Shown in pieces: positions 18,026-27,404 of a stretch of DNA of 64,000 bases. The stretch is taken from NCBI GenBank assembly GCA_965232615.1, contig OZ246985.1, forward strand, positions 1,116,001 through 1,180,000. Reading direction: 5' to 3'. The notes below the pieces were generated by a model that searched no databases, had not been told where the DNA came from, and saw nothing but the letters and a program-made list of their open reading frames with translations. A program made the translations under genes and the position numbers. Position 1 is the stretch's first letter. Every line of letters starts with the position of its first letter. The stretch is from UBA2779 sp965232615. GTDB taxonomy: Bacteria > Spirochaetota > Spirochaetia > DSM-2461.

Positions 18026-19339
18026 ATGAAAACAATAAAGCTTATAACAATTATCATTTTTTTAACAATCCCTACCGGATCCATTGCTGCCAGCCATATG
18101 TGGGGAGTGGATATAAACCTGCTCAGCTTGAAATTCCCAGCATTTTCATCCCTGGCTATGACCATGGATCAGTCACATAAAGTAACCTTCTGGTTCAATG
18201 GAATGTTGAGTGATACACTGAAATTTGAAATAGATGGGGGGGGTAGGGTCGATTTAGGATGGAATTTCACATTTGATGGAGATGGCCAATACAGTTCCGC
18301 AACTCTAAGTCATAGTGTTTATCCCATTTTAAATAAAGCATATATTCATGGAAAAGGCACACTTCTTGAATATGAAATTGGAAGATACTCAGTGAGTGAT
18401 CCAGGCAATCTGATTTTGAATACACCCCTTGATGGTATCGCATTCAAAATTAAACCAGGTTCGCAGGAAATCAAAGCAGGTGTAGGATATACTGGATTCC
18501 TGTTCAACCATTCTACTTCTATTTCCATGACAGCAAATGATTTGAAACGGTTAGAGGATAATAAGGCATTGGCTGCACAACGGTTCATTGAGTATCTTTC
18601 CTGGTCCATGCCATCGACCCTCTGGCTCCAGCCTGAGCTATTCTTTCTTGCAATGCAGGATGTTTCGCCCGATGATGATCTTTCAAGGAGTGAATCTGAA
18701 AGATTTCATTCCATGTATCTTGAATTCAGATCGCGTGGATTCCTCGGCCAGTATTTTATATATGAGCTGGCTTTAGCAGGTCAATTAGGATTTTACGGCC
18801 GTACAACCAGGGTTTTAGCCGGATCAGGTAAGGCAAAAGTTTCGTGGTTACCGAGTCCGAAGGTTCAAGTTGGCATAGAGGCAATATTAACCACTGGTGA
18901 TGATTCAGAGAGGATGAGTTATGAGTTTTCAGGTTTAAATGGAGATACTGAAACCAGGTTGCATCAGTATCTACCTGTGTCATCTGTGTCATCGCGTGGT
19001 TATGTTCTCAATTTTGGATTGGGAAATGTTATTTCAGCAGCGGCATTCTTCAAACACAGTATTTCGAAGGGCTTTAACTGGGAATTGCGTACTACAACTT
19101 TTCTACGGTCTGTAGAAGGGGGTGTTGTATCAACAGCCATGGTGAATCGTGATGTTGGAGGGAGCTTTGTTGCACAGGAGGCCTTGATTGGACTGTCAGG
19201 AACCCCCAACGCGAATTTCAGATGGGATGTCAAAGTCGGCGCATTGTTTTATGGTGACTTGATTGACTTGCACAGTGTATTTAAACAGGTTCTACCAATT
19301 ATTCCGCGTATTGGTTTTGATCTTAATTTCAGTTTGTGA
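18026..19339 (+). CDS. Predicted outer-membrane beta-barrel protein
   Basis: A 437-residue exported protein; signal peptide of about 22 residues with cleavage near SIA. The mature sequence is rich in alternating polar and aromatic residues (YEIGRYSVSD, FLGQYFIYELALAGQLGFYG, RGYVLNFGLGN) and ends in RIGFDLNFSL, consistent with amphipathic strands and a terminal barrel strand. No known porin family was recognised. It lies 12 bases after the first gene of the cluster and 19 bases before the FecR gene, which suggests an outer-membrane complex. Confidence 0.7.
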   Translation: MKTIKLITIIIFLTIPTGSIAASHMWGVDINLLSLKFPAFSSLAMTMDQSHKVTFWFNGMLSDTLKFEIDGGGRVDLGWNFTFDGDGQYSSATLSHSVYPILNKAYIHGKGTLLEYEIGRYSVSDPGNLILNTPLDGIAFKIKPGSQEIKAGVGYTGFLFNHSTSISMTANDLKRLEDNKALAAQRFIEYLSWSMPSTLWLQPELFFLAMQDVSPDDDLSRSESERFHSMYLEFRSRGFLGQYFIYELALAGQLGFYGRTTRVLAGSGKAKVSWLPSPKVQVGIEAILTTGDDSERMSYEFSGLNGDTETRLHQYLPVSSVSSRGYVLNFGLGNVISAAAFFKHSISKGFNWELRTTTFLRSVEGGVVSTAMVNRDVGGSFVAQEALIGLSGTPNANFRWDVKVGALFYGDLIDLHSVFKQVLPIIPRIGFDLNFSL

Positions 19340-19358
19340 TTTTTTTAAGGAGAGTATT

Positions 19359-20003
19359 ATGAACAAGCTAATGAGTTTGATCTTATTGGGAAGTTTTTCG
19401 GTTGGGCTTTGGGCCGTGGATGCAACAATCCTCAGTCTTTCTGGACCATCCGTAGAAATCAAAGAACCTGGAGGAACATGGCGACCTGCCAGTCAAGGCC
19501 AAATCGTTTCATCAGCATCAATGATTGCTACAGGTTTCAATTCCAGGGTTAATATATCGGTTGGCGGAATGGATTTAAGTTTATCGCCACTGACTCGTGT
19601 GAATATTGATGCTTTAGTGGAGGAAAAGGATGTTATAACCACATCTTTGTCTCTCAGTACTGGCAGGATGAGAGCCATCTCTCAACCAGTGGAACGCAAA
19701 ACCCGTCGAAAAATTGATTTCAAAGTGAATACGCCCGTTGCAACTGCGGCGGTACGTGGAACAGAGTTTTTGTTGAGTACCAATAAATTGGAAACAATTG
19801 AAGGCATGGTTGAGTTGCGACAAGGCACCCGTGTTGTTCAGGCTCCAGCAGGTTCAAAATCCTGGGTAGCACCTGATGCTCCACCAACTGCACCTATTGA
19901 AAACATTGGTGAATTGATTTCTCCTGAAATAACTGCTACAGAAGAAGTTGAAGAAATTGAAACGATTGTTACAACTGGCAATGTTCAAATAGTTCTGGAG
20001 TAG
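19359..20003 (+). CDS. FecR-domain exported protein
   Basis: A 214-residue protein. Signal peptide of about 19 residues (cleavage near LWA). The FecR fold covers about residues 30-165, with the diagnostic VNTPVATAAVRGTEFLL, followed by a Pro-rich linker and an acidic tail (EEVEEIETI). Unlike true FecR it has no inner-membrane helix and no ECF sigma neighbour, so it is one of the many stand-alone periplasmic FecR-domain proteins. The start at 19359 is preceded by TTAAGGAGAG; a longer frame from 19263 overlaps the barrel gene and is not preferred. Confidence 0.82.
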   Translation: MNKLMSLILLGSFSVGLWAVDATILSLSGPSVEIKEPGGTWRPASQGQIVSSASMIATGFNSRVNISVGGMDLSLSPLTRVNIDALVEEKDVITTSLSLSTGRMRAISQPVERKTRRKIDFKVNTPVATAAVRGTEFLLSTNKLETIEGMVELRQGTRVVQAPAGSKSWVAPDAPPTAPIENIGELISPEITATEEVEEIETIVTTGNVQIVLE

Positions 20004-20016
20004 TGAGGTGGTAAAG

Positions 20017-20832
20017 ATGAAATTTGAAAAAGCAATGATAATGAGAATGATCTTTTCAGTGTTGATAGGTGTTATTTTTCTATCCTGTTTCGGAGTGTCA
20101 GGTGCCCATGGCCAAATCGAAATAGTCATCCCGGATATAGACGGTGCACGATCTCTTAAAGGTTATACCATTGCAAATGGGGGGGACATTAAAGGAACTG
20201 TCATATATGGTAATGCTGGACAGGGTTATACATCCGAAGTGTTTTACACAGGAACGACTTTGACTCAACCAAATAATTCATTTGTACTCACCAATATTCC
20301 TATAGGCACATATATTTTTGGAATCCTGATACAGGACAGCAAAAACTATATTATAGGATTGGCTATAAAAGAAGTTGACATTTTTGCCGGTAGCAATGAA
20401 GTATCAATCAGAATCGGCCCTGGCATTCAATCTGCTCAAATCGGTAACATCAATTTTGGGACGAATCCAATCCAGTTTGTGGTAGATAATCAAGAAAAAT
20501 ACTCAGTATCTTTTGGTGAAGATAGGATAAATTTTATTGATAATACACCAAAAAGTACAAACCATCCCGATAACGCTGATGTGATGGTGTCTTTTATACC
20601 CATGTTTTCAAAACTCGATTCTCATGGAATCGTATCTGTAGAAGCATTTCTAATTGATAAGTCAGGAAAAGTGAATACACAGAATATAGGCTCTTTTGAA
20701 AGTGATAGCGTAGTCACAGCTACAGTACAAAAGGGTAATGCCGGAGTGCGATTTAAACTTTACGAGTCTACAAATTCAACTGGTACACCCTATGTCTACG
20801 ATGTGTATTTGAAAGATGTGAGTTCAAACTAG
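20017..20832 (+). CDS. Exported beta-rich protein of unknown function
   Basis: About 271 residues from ATG 20017 (GAGGTGG stands five bases before it; GTG 20008 is an alternative). A basic N-terminus and hydrophobic stretch form a signal peptide, with cleavage after AHG; a cysteine in FLSC gives a poor lipobox. The mature part is beta-rich with a first domain that resembles a carboxypeptidase-regulatory-like or pilin-like sandwich (FVLTNIPIGTYIFGILIQD). No family recognised. It closes the four-gene envelope cluster and faces radC, whose stop is 20 bases away. Confidence 0.7.
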   Translation: MKFEKAMIMRMIFSVLIGVIFLSCFGVSGAHGQIEIVIPDIDGARSLKGYTIANGGDIKGTVIYGNAGQGYTSEVFYTGTTLTQPNNSFVLTNIPIGTYIFGILIQDSKNYIIGLAIKEVDIFAGSNEVSIRIGPGIQSAQIGNINFGTNPIQFVVDNQEKYSVSFGEDRINFIDNTPKSTNHPDNADVMVSFIPMFSKLDSHGIVSVEAFLIDKSGKVNTQNIGSFESDSVVTATVQKGNAGVRFKLYESTNSTGTPYVYDVYLKDVSSN

Positions 20833-20852
20833 TCAAGATTTATTCCAACAAT

Positions 20853-21548
20853 TCATTCCTGAGGTGTTGCTGGTATCATCGCTCCTTTTTCCAGGAAACT
20901 GTAGTAATCGCTACTACTGAATATTATATGGTCGAGCAAAGGAATCCCAAGAATATCACCAGCAGTTTGTAATCGTCTGGTTAGTATTTGATCTTCACTG
21001 CTTGGGTCCACACTTCCGGAAGGGTGATTATGGGCACAGATTATAGCTGCTGCTCTATCCGCAAGAGGATTGACGAAAACTTCCCTTGGATGGACTATCG
21101 TGCGGTTCAGTATTCCCTGAGTAACCACTCTGAGCCGTAGCACCTCATGGGCTCCATTCAAGCTGATTACAAGAAAGTGTTCCTGAGGTCTGTCAGCCCA
21201 ATGGGTAAGCAGGGGATATACATCTGCTGGTTGACTGATTCTCTTTGTGGCAGGACGCAGACGTCTTCTTGCAAACTCAAGGGAACCAGCAATCAGACCC
21301 ATTCGTGCCAGGCCAATCCCGGGGATATTCTGAAGTTGCAGGATATCAGGGTTATTGCCTTCCTTATCCAGGACACTCAGAACCTCTATGGCCAATCCGC
21401 TGACACCTCTTCCTTTTCCACCACTGCCAAGCATGAGTGAGAGAAGCTCAATATCAGAGAGAGAACTGACTCCTAACCTCCTGAATCTTTCTCGTGGTCT
21501 TTCCTCTACTGGTATCTCCAGAATATTTTTGCAGGTGTATGATATCAT
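20853..21548 (-). CDS. radC: RadC-family JAB-domain protein
   Basis: A 231-residue protein with an N-terminal helix-hairpin-helix-like region (LQNIPGIGLARMGLI) and a C-terminal JAB/MPN domain with the metal motif HNHPSGSVDPSSEDQ. The family is called DNA repair protein RadC, although its repair role is disputed and some members sit on mobile elements. Length is normal. It stands alone between the envelope cluster and a palindromic element. Confidence 0.92.
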   Translation of the reverse strand: MISYTCKNILEIPVEERPRERFRRLGVSSLSDIELLSLMLGSGGKGRGVSGLAIEVLSVLDKEGNNPDILQLQNIPGIGLARMGLIAGSLEFARRRLRPATKRISQPADVYPLLTHWADRPQEHFLVISLNGAHEVLRLRVVTQGILNRTIVHPREVFVNPLADRAAAIICAHNHPSGSVDPSSEDQILTRRLQTAGDILGIPLLDHIIFSSSDYYSFLEKGAMIPATPQE

Positions 21549-21732
21549 ACCTCATTATAACGATGTTAAATGGACTGAATGATTAATTAGTGGACTGTAT
21601 TCTTCAAAAGCATGATTTTGTGAAATTGAATCCGTTGAGAGCACCCTATTTCCTCAACTGGAAAGATGGTTACCAGAATTGGGCTGGTTATACAGAGGAT
21701 AACCACTGAGCAGGCAGGCATCTGGATGTCCT
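21549..21732. other. Gap between radC and repeat copy B
   Basis: About 180 bases with no gene or clear signal. Together with the element at 21733-21901 and the lon 3' flank it makes up a 413-base stretch without coding sequence. Confidence 0.4.
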
Positions 21733-21901
21733 GTTTTTTCTTGATGCAAGGCGGTACGCACCTGCGTAGCTTAAGTGGTTGGCGGTGCGTTCCTCGGAGC
21801 TTTGCTCCTGCGGTACGCACCTGATTACGTGAGCATTTTGACAACGTAGCAGAGAGGAAAAAGATCAAGCCAAAACGAAATAAGGTTTTTTAGAGGTGCC
21901 C
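21733..21901 (-). repeat. Palindromic element copy B, truncated at one end
   Basis: Homology to the element family starts at TTTTTTCTTGATGCAAGGCGG and runs through one hairpin module (GGTGCGTTCC...GGTACGCACC), GTGAGCATTTTGACAACGTAGC and the end GGTTTTTTAGAGGTGCCC at 21894-21901. The opposite terminal repeat is not found, so the copy has lost its left end. It lies just beyond the 3' end of lon. No matching direct repeats can be assigned. Confidence 0.6.
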
Positions 21902-21961
21902 CATAGTTGAATGATTTTCAGGTCGATTGAGATTGCTTTTCTAAGAAAAGTTTATGTACCG

Positions 21962-24655
21962 TTAGTCGATTTTCATTTTTTTTGCTAATTTTGGCAAAGC
22001 AAGAGTAATAACATCCTCAATCTTCTTCACAGGGAGGAATACTATTCCTTTTTTAACATGCTCTGGAATTTCTTCAAGATCACCAAGATTTGATTCCGGG
22101 ATGATGACCTGTTTGATTCCATGCCGTTGAGCTGCGATTGTCTTTTCCTTCAGTCCGCCAATACCCATTACAAATCCAGTAAGACTTAATTCGCCAGTCA
22201 TTGCCAGGGAAGATTTTGGTTTAGTGTCTGTAACAAGGGATAGAAGAGCTGTTGTCATGGTAATGCCGGCAGATGGGCCATCTTTGGGTGTTGCACCAGC
22301 GGGAATATGGAGATGAAGCATGTGTGATTCAAAAAAATCCTTCGATTCATTGAAATATGTTTCAACGAGTTTTCTAACTTTAGTATAAGCTATGGAGGCT
22401 GATTCTTTCATAACATCACCCATTTGTCCTGTCAGCTTATATCCACTTTTCGATTCTACAGCATCGGACTCTATAACTAAAACATCACCACCCATACTGG
22501 TCCAGGCTAATCCTAGAGCCATACCAGGCATAACAGCCTTTTTTACCCCATCCTCCCTGAAAACTGGTCTTTCCAGGTATTCTTTCAGAGCGTCTGTAGT
22601 GATAGGGATGGGCAGTTGAGATTTTTTTTCAACTACTTTTCTTGTAACCTTCCGATTGATCTTATCGACTGCCTTTTCATATGTTCTCATCCCGGCATCC
22701 CGAGCATAACCTTCTGCTATGGCTCTGAGGGACGATTTATTATATCGAATCTGCCCCTTCTTCAAGCCATGTTTTTTAAGACTCTTTGGAATGATGTAGC
22801 GCCTGGCAATTTCAATTTTTTCTTCCACCACATAGCCCGAAAGGCGAATCATCTCCATCCTATCCAGGAGGGGGCGGGGAATGGTGTCCAGAGTGTTGGC
22901 TGTTGCAACAAATACTACATGAGAAAGATCAAAAGGAAGATCAAGGTAATGATCTCGAAAATTATTATTCTGTTCCGGATCCAGTACTTCCAACAAAGCT
23001 GATGAGGGGTCTCCCTGAAGACTTATGCCCAATTTATCAATCTCATCAATCATGAATACAGGAGCTCGTGATTTAATAATTTTCATACCTTGAATGACTT
23101 TGCCGGGCATGGCACCTACATAGGTGCGGCGGTGTCCCTTGATTTCAGCATCGTCTCGCATACCACCCACAGAGAAACGGAAAAAAGGTCTGTTCATAGA
23201 TCGTGCGATAGATTTCCCTATGGAAGTTTTTCCTACTCCTGGAGGCCCGACAAGAAGTATTATGGAACCCTTGGAGTCTTTTTTAAGTTTACGGACCGCT
23301 AAATACTCAAGAATTCTTTCCTTCACATCTTCCAGACCGTAATGATCTTCCTCCAGAATTTTAGCTGCTGATTCCATATCAATGACATCGGCAGGAGGTT
23401 CGATCCACGGAAGAGATACTATCCAGTCGAGGTAATTACGGGTCACTGTGTATTCACTGGATGCCTGTTCCATAATTTTGAACTTATCCAGCTCTCGTTT
23501 AACCTGCTCGGCGATTTCTCCGGTGAAATTGAATGAATCAATAGCTTCTTTTAATCTCATGAATTCACTGGATCTAGCATCCGCAGGTTCACCAAGCTCT
23601 TTCTTAATAGCTTTGAGTTCTTCTTTCAGGAAATATTCCCGCTGGCTTTTTTCGATTTTCTCATTTATTTCCCCAGCTATGCGTTTTTGGAGTTTGGACA
23701 GCTCATATTCCATTTTGACATGGACAAGTACCAACTCCATGCGTTTTTTTACATTGATAGTTTCCAATACTTCCTGCTGTTTATCCCTGTCTATATTGAG
23801 TATGCTGGTTATGAAATCAGCAATTTTGCCTGGGATGTCAATATTAAGTATATTCTGCCGCATTTCATCCGAGAACATAGGGTTGTCATCCGCAATCTGT
23901 TTCATTACGGAAAGGAGAGACCTGGTATAGACCTTTAGCTCCTTGTCATTATTCTCAAATTCGTCATCAAGATACTCAACTGCTGCAAGATATGGGCTTG
24001 TATTGGTGAGGTATTTCTTAATGCGAAACCTTAAGTGGGTGCTGATGAAAATATTTATTCCACCGTCTGGGAGTTTGATTCTTTTCGCTATTTTTGCAAC
24101 GGTACCGATCTTATGCAGTTCAGAGGGCTTTGGAGAATCAATTCTGGTGTTGGTAGTGAGTACCAACCCTATAATGCTGTCTTTTTTAATAGCTTTTTCA
24201 ACGATCTCCATATCCTCAGTCCCGGTGATCATAATTGGAGTCACTATACCAGGGAATATTGGTTTTCCCTGAAGAGGAACAATGTAGATATGATTAGGTA
24301 ATGCCTCTGCTATAGAGACAACCTGATTGTTGTCCTGGGGATTGTTGTCCTGGGGATTGTTGTCCTGGGGATTGTTGTCCTGGGGATTGTCGTCCTGGGG
24401 ATTGTTGTCCTGGGGATTGTTGTCCTGGGGATTGTTGTCCTGGGGATTGTTGTCCTGGGGATTGTCGTCCTGGGGATTGTCGTCCTGGGGATTGTCGTCC
24501 TGGGGATTGTCGTCCTGGGGATTGTCGTCCTGGGGATTGTCGTCCTGGGGATTGTCGTCCTGGGGATTGTCGTCCTGGGGATTGTCGTCCTGGGGATTGT
24601 CGTCCTGGGGATTGTCGTCCTGGGGATTGTCGTCCTGGGGATTGTCGTCCTGCAT
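21962..24655 (-). CDS. lon: ATP-dependent protease Lon with a pentapeptide-repeat N-terminus
   Basis: An 897-residue Lon. Residues 2-111 are 22 tandem QDDNP/QDNNP pentapeptides; about 115-310 are the LON substrate domain; the AAA+ module has Walker A GPPGVGKTS (Lys476) and FMIDEIDKLG; the protease domain has PKDGPSAG (Ser795) and GGLKEKTIAA (Lys836), the Ser-Lys dyad. It degrades misfolded and regulatory proteins. Normal bacterial Lons lack the acidic, disordered-looking repeat. The ATG at 24655 has only a weak ribosome site, but no in-frame ATG exists between the repeat and the conserved domain, so the repeat seems to be translated. Divergent function of the tail is unknown. Confidence 0.93.
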   Translation of the reverse strand: MQDDNPQDDNPQDDNPQDDNPQDDNPQDDNPQDDNPQDDNPQDDNPQDDNPQDDNPQDDNPQDDNPQDNNPQDNNPQDNNPQDNNPQDDNPQDNNPQDNNPQDNNPQDNNQVVSIAEALPNHIYIVPLQGKPIFPGIVTPIMITGTEDMEIVEKAIKKDSIIGLVLTTNTRIDSPKPSELHKIGTVAKIAKRIKLPDGGINIFISTHLRFRIKKYLTNTSPYLAAVEYLDDEFENNDKELKVYTRSLLSVMKQIADDNPMFSDEMRQNILNIDIPGKIADFITSILNIDRDKQQEVLETINVKKRMELVLVHVKMEYELSKLQKRIAGEINEKIEKSQREYFLKEELKAIKKELGEPADARSSEFMRLKEAIDSFNFTGEIAEQVKRELDKFKIMEQASSEYTVTRNYLDWIVSLPWIEPPADVIDMESAAKILEEDHYGLEDVKERILEYLAVRKLKKDSKGSIILLVGPPGVGKTSIGKSIARSMNRPFFRFSVGGMRDDAEIKGHRRTYVGAMPGKVIQGMKIIKSRAPVFMIDEIDKLGISLQGDPSSALLEVLDPEQNNNFRDHYLDLPFDLSHVVFVATANTLDTIPRPLLDRMEMIRLSGYVVEEKIEIARRYIIPKSLKKHGLKKGQIRYNKSSLRAIAEGYARDAGMRTYEKAVDKINRKVTRKVVEKKSQLPIPITTDALKEYLERPVFREDGVKKAVMPGMALGLAWTSMGGDVLVIESDAVESKSGYKLTGQMGDVMKESASIAYTKVRKLVETYFNESKDFFESHMLHLHIPAGATPKDGPSAGITMTTALLSLVTDTKPKSSLAMTGELSLTGFVMGIGGLKEKTIAAQRHGIKQVIIPESNLGDLEEIPEHVKKGIVFLPVKKIEDVITLALPKLAKKMKID
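24326..24655 (-). repeat. 22-copy 15-bp minisatellite encoding the Lon N-terminus
   Basis: Twenty-two head-to-tail units of ATTGTYGTCCTGGGG (plus strand) with a single varying base. From left to right the base is T in units 1-4, C in 5, T in 6-9, and C in 10-22, a pattern that points to block duplication. The 15-base period keeps the lon frame at any copy number. All other frames across it are also open (LSSWG, RQSPG and so on), which explains the long spurious frames there. Confidence 0.97.
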
Positions 24656-24803
24656 AATTCTTAAAGAATAACTTGGTAGATTGAAATCGACAAGTTAATT
24701 CTACTCCTTTTGAAAAATCCATTGTCGAATCAGTATTCACATCATTATGAATTCTCTGTTTTGTTTGCTTTTTTAAAAGGAGGTAGAGTGTATAATGGTT
24801 CTT

Positions 24804-26045
24804 TTATTTGACCTTTGATGCTACAGCATCCTTGACTTTTTTTGCCAACTGTATGCATCTCGATTGTACCTTTGAGATGTCGTCATCCGTTGGTTTTCCA
24901 GGGAATTCAAGCGGTTCCACACAATCCCAATGGACTTTGTATTTGGTCATCAATTCCTCAAATTCATTTTGAGCACCCCCGGACCAGCCGTAAGATCCCA
25001 TTCGGAAGACCTTGCGGTTAATGAATTTCTTCTTGCATAATTCATCTATAACCGAAAACATAGGTGGGAATATTTTGTATTCGTAGGTCGGCATGGCAAA
25101 AACTAAACCTGTTGAAGACCATGCTGAGGCCAGAATATCACCCAGATTGTCTTCGGGAACCCGATGTACTTTCACTTCCAAACCTTCGTTTTTCAGTGTG
25201 TCAATGGCTGGTTGTATCGCTAATTCCGTATTGCCATACATGGAACTCCAGATTATTGTTACTTCGTTCTCGCATGGTCCTTTTTGATAGGAAGCGTAGC
25301 GTATAAAATCGTTGACAATTTTCATCGGATCTTTGCGCCAGACTATCCCATGACCAGGAGCAATAATTTTTATTGGTAATGGTGAAGCTTTTTCAATGGC
25401 CTTGAGTACGGGCTGTGAAAATGCCGAAACGATATTGGCATAGTACCGAACAGCTTCCTTTTCAAAGAAATCAATCTGCTCCTGGGAGAGTTGATCATCG
25501 TATGGGGGGGATTCGTCGATTGCTCCAAAGGAGCCAAAGGCATCACAGGGCATCAAAGTGCCGGATTTTGTATCAAAGGTAGCAATTGTTTCCGGCCAAT
25601 GGACATTGGGTATCTCAGCGAATGCTAGAACGCGTCCATCTCCAAGATCCAGAGTACTACCATCGCCCACAACCATGATTTTGTCTTCATGGATATCAAA
25701 AAATCCCTTCATCAGGGGTACCGCTTTCTTACTTGTGACAACGGTGAAGTCGGGCCTGATTTTGCGGAAATTCTCAATCCATCCAGAATGATCGGGTTCC
25801 ATATGATTGACAATGACATAATCAATGGAATCGGGGTTCACATTGATCTCTTCAAACTGTTTGAACAGGGTTTCGGGCACTCCATCCCAGCCGCAAACTC
25901 CATCGACTATAGCTGTTTTCTCGCCTTTAACGATGTAGGAGTTCATTGCGACACCATTTGGTATGGGCCAGAGTCCTTCAAACAGGATATTTTTCATGTT
26001 GGCTGACAGCCGATAAATTCCTTCAGTAACTATTGTTGCATTCAT
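24804..26045 (-). CDS. FprA-family flavodiiron protein (A-type flavoprotein)
   Basis: A 413-residue protein. The N-terminal metallo-beta-lactamase-like domain binds a di-iron centre through HMEPDHS, a later HW in NVHWPET, and PGHGIVW. The C-terminal flavodoxin domain (about 255-400) has WSSMYGNTELA and MPTYEYKIFPP. Such proteins reduce O2 to water or NO to N2O, protecting anaerobes. The start at 26045 is chosen because GGAGGTAG precedes it; a longer frame from 26084 is unsupported. No rubredoxin gene lies next to it. Confidence 0.92.
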   Translation of the reverse strand: MNATIVTEGIYRLSANMKNILFEGLWPIPNGVAMNSYIVKGEKTAIVDGVCGWDGVPETLFKQFEEINVNPDSIDYVIVNHMEPDHSGWIENFRKIRPDFTVVTSKKAVPLMKGFFDIHEDKIMVVGDGSTLDLGDGRVLAFAEIPNVHWPETIATFDTKSGTLMPCDAFGSFGAIDESPPYDDQLSQEQIDFFEKEAVRYYANIVSAFSQPVLKAIEKASPLPIKIIAPGHGIVWRKDPMKIVNDFIRYASYQKGPCENEVTIIWSSMYGNTELAIQPAIDTLKNEGLEVKVHRVPEDNLGDILASAWSSTGLVFAMPTYEYKIFPPMFSVIDELCKKKFINRKVFRMGSYGWSGGAQNEFEELMTKYKVHWDCVEPLEFPGKPTDDDISKVQSRCIQLAKKVKDAVASKVK

Positions 26046-26456
26046 TATGCTACCTCCATTCGTATTCTGGATATTAGCTTGCATTCAGACATTTATCAAG
26101 TGCAAATGCCTGCATGCAACAAGTCAAAGCAAAACTTGGGGCGTATTCCAGAGGAAGTTTCGCCAGATACGTTAAGCCCAGGACTCTTTCCTGCAATACC
26201 ATAAGGGCGGCCTTAGACTGCCTGCTGACAGCTGTTTCGCCTTCCCAGTGGCCTATCTCTGTTCGGTTGCCTCTCTCAGAGGGGTCCTTGCTCTATACAT
26301 ACGAGTTGATTGTGTTGTAGAATCTGTATTCATATACGGTTCCTTATATTGAATTCCATTGAATTTCGGATGAATGACATGGTGAAGAGGATTCGCCGAA
26401 TGGAACATTCAAGTAATCTGGATGAGGATTAATTTTCCCCATACAAAGGAAATATT
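26046..26456. other. Divergent intergenic region between fprA and the TauE/SafE gene
   Basis: About 410 bases between two genes pointing away from each other, so it should hold both promoters. I see a GCCTGCATGC palindrome near 26107-26116 but no clear promoter boxes. An open frame of 68 codons at 26114-26320 has no ribosome site and a non-protein-like composition. It may be a decayed sequence; nothing definite can be assigned. Confidence 0.4.
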
Positions 26457-27404
26457 ATGACATTCAAACAACTTGCAAGTATGAGTACACTTCTTCTTTT
26501 TATTGTTGTCAGCCCTATTCTTTTTGCGAACGGGGGAACAGTAAATGAGGTGGGATTCGCTTTGCCCTGGTGGGGGTGGGCATTTTTACTTCTTGCCGTC
26601 AGTTTCTTGCTTGGGATTCTGGCTGTTCTTGCTGGAATTGGAGGAGGTATTCTTTACATCCCCATTGTCAGCATACTCTTTCCATTTCATATCGATTTTG
26701 TACGAGGTGCCGCATTCATAGTTATTCTATCTGGATCTTTGTCTGCTGCTCCTGGCTTGCTCAGGCGAGGTTTGGCCTCTCTTCGTCTGGCTTTACCTAT
26801 GGCTATGGCGAGTTCCATCGGCATATTTCTTGGTTCTCATGTCGGTTTAATTCTGCCGCGTCACTTGATAGAGATAGGTTTGGGGGTTGTCATCCTTGGG
26901 GTCATTTGCTTCATGGTTTTTGTTAAACGATCTGATCATCCAGAAACCATGATTGTCAATAAGTTTGATTTACGTCTAGGAGTCAGTGATGAATTCATCG
27001 ATCAGACCACTGGTACTGTGATTCAATGGCAGGTTCATCGTTTGAAATCAGGGTTCCTTGTTTTTTTTATCATTGGTTTTATGGCAGGCATGTTTGGTTT
27101 GGGAGCAGGATGGGCCAATGTTCCGGCGCTTAATCTGTTGCTTGGAGCCCCATTGAAAGTTGCAGTGGCGACCAGTATGATTATCAACGCAATCAATGAA
27201 TCTGTAGCATCCTGGGTGTACCTGAATAATGGGGCGGTATTACCTGCTATTGTTGTGCCATCTGTAGCAGGAATGATGATGGGGACGCGGTTGGGAGTGA
27301 AGTTGTTAGGCCGCACGAATTCAAAAGCAGTTCGTCGTATTGTGATCATTGTTCTTGTTCTGGCCAGCATGAGGTCATTTTTATCAGGAATTGAGGTGTT
27401 ATAG
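26457..27404 (+). CDS. TauE/SafE-family sulfite/sulfonate exporter-like membrane protein
   Basis: A 315-residue polytopic protein with an N-terminal signal-anchor, about eight further helices in two repeated halves, and the family motifs LAGIGGGILYIPIVSILFP and GFMAGMFGLGAGWANVPALNLLLG. Family members are thought to export sulfite, sulfoacetate or related anions, or to move sulfur compounds. CAAAGGAAA precedes the ATG. A small membrane-protein gene follows with no gap, and such partner genes often accompany this family. Confidence 0.85.
   Translation: MTFKQLASMSTLLLFIVVSPILFANGGTVNEVGFALPWWGWAFLLLAVSFLLGILAVLAGIGGGILYIPIVSILFPFHIDFVRGAAFIVILSGSLSAAPGLLRRGLASLRLALPMAMASSIGIFLGSHVGLILPRHLIEIGLGVVILGVICFMVFVKRSDHPETMIVNKFDLRLGVSDEFIDQTTGTVIQWQVHRLKSGFLVFFIIGFMAGMFGLGAGWANVPALNLLLGAPLKVAVATSMIINAINESVASWVYLNNGAVLPAIVVPSVAGMMMGTRLGVKLLGRTNSKAVRRIVIIVLVLASMRSFLSGIEVL

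Noticed and set aside
18026..19339. Classical FecA-type TonB-dependent receptor next to the FecR gene
   Set aside because: At 437 residues it is far too short, has no plug domain or TonB box that I can see, and no sigma factor gene is linked.
21733..21901. Direct repeats CATA or ATAG as target duplication of element copy B
   Set aside because: The left terminus is missing, so no second copy of the flank can be assigned with confidence.
24294..24740. Frames across the lon minisatellite encoding RQSPG (minus) and LSSWG (plus) repeats
   Set aside because: The 15-base period opens all frames. Only the QDDNP frame joins a conserved protein.
24779..24823. Strong AAAAGGAGG ribosome site followed by a seven-codon open frame near the fprA 3' end
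   Set aside because: Too short and on the strand opposite to both neighbours; most likely chance.
26114..26320. 68-codon frame between fprA and the TauE/SafE gene
   Set aside because: No ribosome site, odd composition, and no recognisable motif; the region is better explained as a divergent promoter region or decayed DNA.
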